Assembly: GCA_934215545.1 (NCBI GenBank)
Contig: CAKQAD010000006.1
Coordinates: 1-62,185 of the forward strand
Direction: 5' to 3'
Length of the DNA stretch: 62,185 nt
Source: an uncultured Prevotella sp.
GTDB taxonomy: Bacteria > Bacteroidota > Bacteroidia > Bacteroidales > Bacteroidaceae
Position 1 is the first letter of the stretch. Every line of letters starts with the position of its first letter. The notes under the pieces are model-generated. The model ran no database searches and was not told where the DNA came from. It saw only the letters and a program-made list of their open reading frames with translations. Both the position numbers and the translations under genes were made by a program. Below, in pieces: positions 61,595 through 62,185 of this stretch.

Positions 61595-61818
61595 TTATCA
61601 CTCCATTTATTCAGTCCAGATTTTTTGTTCCGAGATTTGTTTATCACTCTAATATTCTGTCCCGAATTAGAGAATTAGAGAATTTTTAATAAGATAGGCT
61701 GCATCTCAGCACAACGTGCTTGACAAAACTTCTCGCTAATTATTTCTTGTTGGTCAGTGGAACTTGACAAAAAATCTTGCGACTTGTTTATCACTCCATT
61801 ATTTCGGATGAACCATAA
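61595..61818. repeat. Spacer with GTCCC / AATTAGAGAATTAGAG repeat family
   Basis: CTGTCCCGAATTAGAGAATT followed by AGAGAATTTTT also occurs identically near 5930-5950, and the nearby words CCGAGATTTGT and GTGCTTGACAAAA are shared too. GTTTATCACTCTAAT and TTATCACTCCATTA repeat within this spacer. Nothing coding is seen. Confidence 0.7.
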
Positions 61819-61864
61819 AAATAAGAAAGGGGATTTCCTAAGCAGGAAATCCCCTTTCTTATTT
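61819..61864. terminator. Bidirectional terminator between licD and rplS
   Basis: AAATAAGAAAGGGGATTTCC and its exact reverse complement form a stem of at least 20 bp around a 4-nt AAGC-type loop. Confidence 0.9.
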
Positions 61865-61891
61865 CTTTCTTCAAGTAAGTGAGCTTCTTGA

Positions 61892-62185
61892 TTACTCGCC
61901 GGTGATAACACGACGCTCAGCAATACGAGCCTTCTTACCAGTAAGGTTACGGAGGTAGTACAACTTAGCGCGACGCACTTTACCGTGCTTGTTCACTGTG
62001 ATGCTGTCGATGTTTGGCGACTCGATAGGGAAGATACGCTCTACGCCGATTGTACCAGACATCTTACGAACAGTGAAACGCTTCTTGTCTCCGTGGCCAG
62101 AAATCTTGATCACTACACCACGATAGAGCTGGATACGCTCCTTTGAACCCTCGATAATTTTGTAAGCGACTGTGATAGTGTCACC
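61892..62185 (-). CDS. rplS: 50S ribosomal protein L19, 5' part outside the window
   Basis: The frame is open to the window edge. It reads [20 protein letters not shown] then [20 protein letters not shown], and ends [37 protein letters not shown], the L19 fold at the 30S/50S interface. Around 20 N-terminal residues are missing beyond 62185. Its codons (CGT, ATC, CTC, GGT) give a local standard for highly expressed genes. Confidence 0.96.
   Translation of the reverse strand, partial: GDTITVAYKIIEGSKERIQLYRGVVIKISGHGDKKRFTVRKMSGTIGVERIFPIESPNIDSITVNKHGKVRRAKLYYLRNLTGKKARIAERRVITGE

Overview
The window looks like a chromosomal segment of a Bacteroidales bacterium, most like Prevotella and its relatives. 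The evidence is a SusC/SusD pair, several secreted proteins with type IX secretion (T9SS) C-terminal tails, NigD-like and MORN/GH25 lipoproteins, a type III glutamine synthetase, a stand-alone AICAR formyltransferase, and many upstream sequences with the Bacteroidetes -7 promoter motif TAnnTTTG in place of Shine-Dalgarno-led sigma70 promoters. No phage, conjugative element, CRISPR array or complete IS was found.

Layout. 1-0.9 kb: tRNA-Pro(CGG) and a palindromic spacer. 0.9-3.1 kb: rnr (minus), preceded by a 73-bp tandem repeat array whose copies each carry a minus-strand TATCTTTG. 3.4-3.8 kb: a nested A-B-B-A repeat cluster leading into an SDR gene and an AUR1/PAP2-like membrane gene. 6.2-10.4 kb (minus): M6 metalloprotease, MORN-GH25 lipoprotein, and a membrane-anchored protein with a degenerate trypsin-like tail. 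10.8-13.6 kb: a secreted NPCBM-GH27 protein whose signal peptide is out of frame with the body at a run of nine C. 14-18.4 kb: PASTA protein, rluD, ddl, PlsC-like acyltransferase. 18.5-25.2 kb: NigD-like lipoprotein, a YqiA-like hydrolase fused to a degenerate HAD domain, and a 1497-aa secreted adhesin-like protein. 25.3-25.5 kb: a 197-bp foldback MITE-like element. 25.5-32.3 kb: trpS, glnN, rsmD with two companions, and a glycosyltransferase. 33.3-49.7 kb: a polysaccharide utilisation locus (PUL) with three GH85 endo-beta-N-acetylglucosaminidases around one SusC/SusD pair. 49.8-52.4 kb: two glycosyltransferases, a foldback repeat and a small gene. 52.5-62.2 kb: AICAR formyltransferase, obg-pgeF-M23 (minus), M23-LysM, a two-gene cassette encoding a fused cytidylyltransferase-reductase (CDP-ribitol type) and a LicD-family transferase, and the 3' part of rplS.

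How the genes fit together. The PUL encodes three secreted GH85 enzymes, each keeping the N-x-E catalytic signature and each ending in a T9SS-like tail. They would cut the chitobiose core of N-glycans outside the cell, and the SusC/SusD pair would import the released glycans. Codon choice in the PUL and the GH27 gene resembles that of rplS, which suggests strong expression. No PUL regulator, exo-mannosidase or hexosaminidase is present, so later degradation steps must be encoded elsewhere. The cytidylyltransferase-SDR fusion plus LicD gene suggests that the cell decorates a surface glycan with a CDP-activated polyol phosphate, possibly ribitol phosphate. The strongest single oddity is the poly-C frameshift in the GH27 gene, which is either phase variation, programmed slippage or a sequencing indel.
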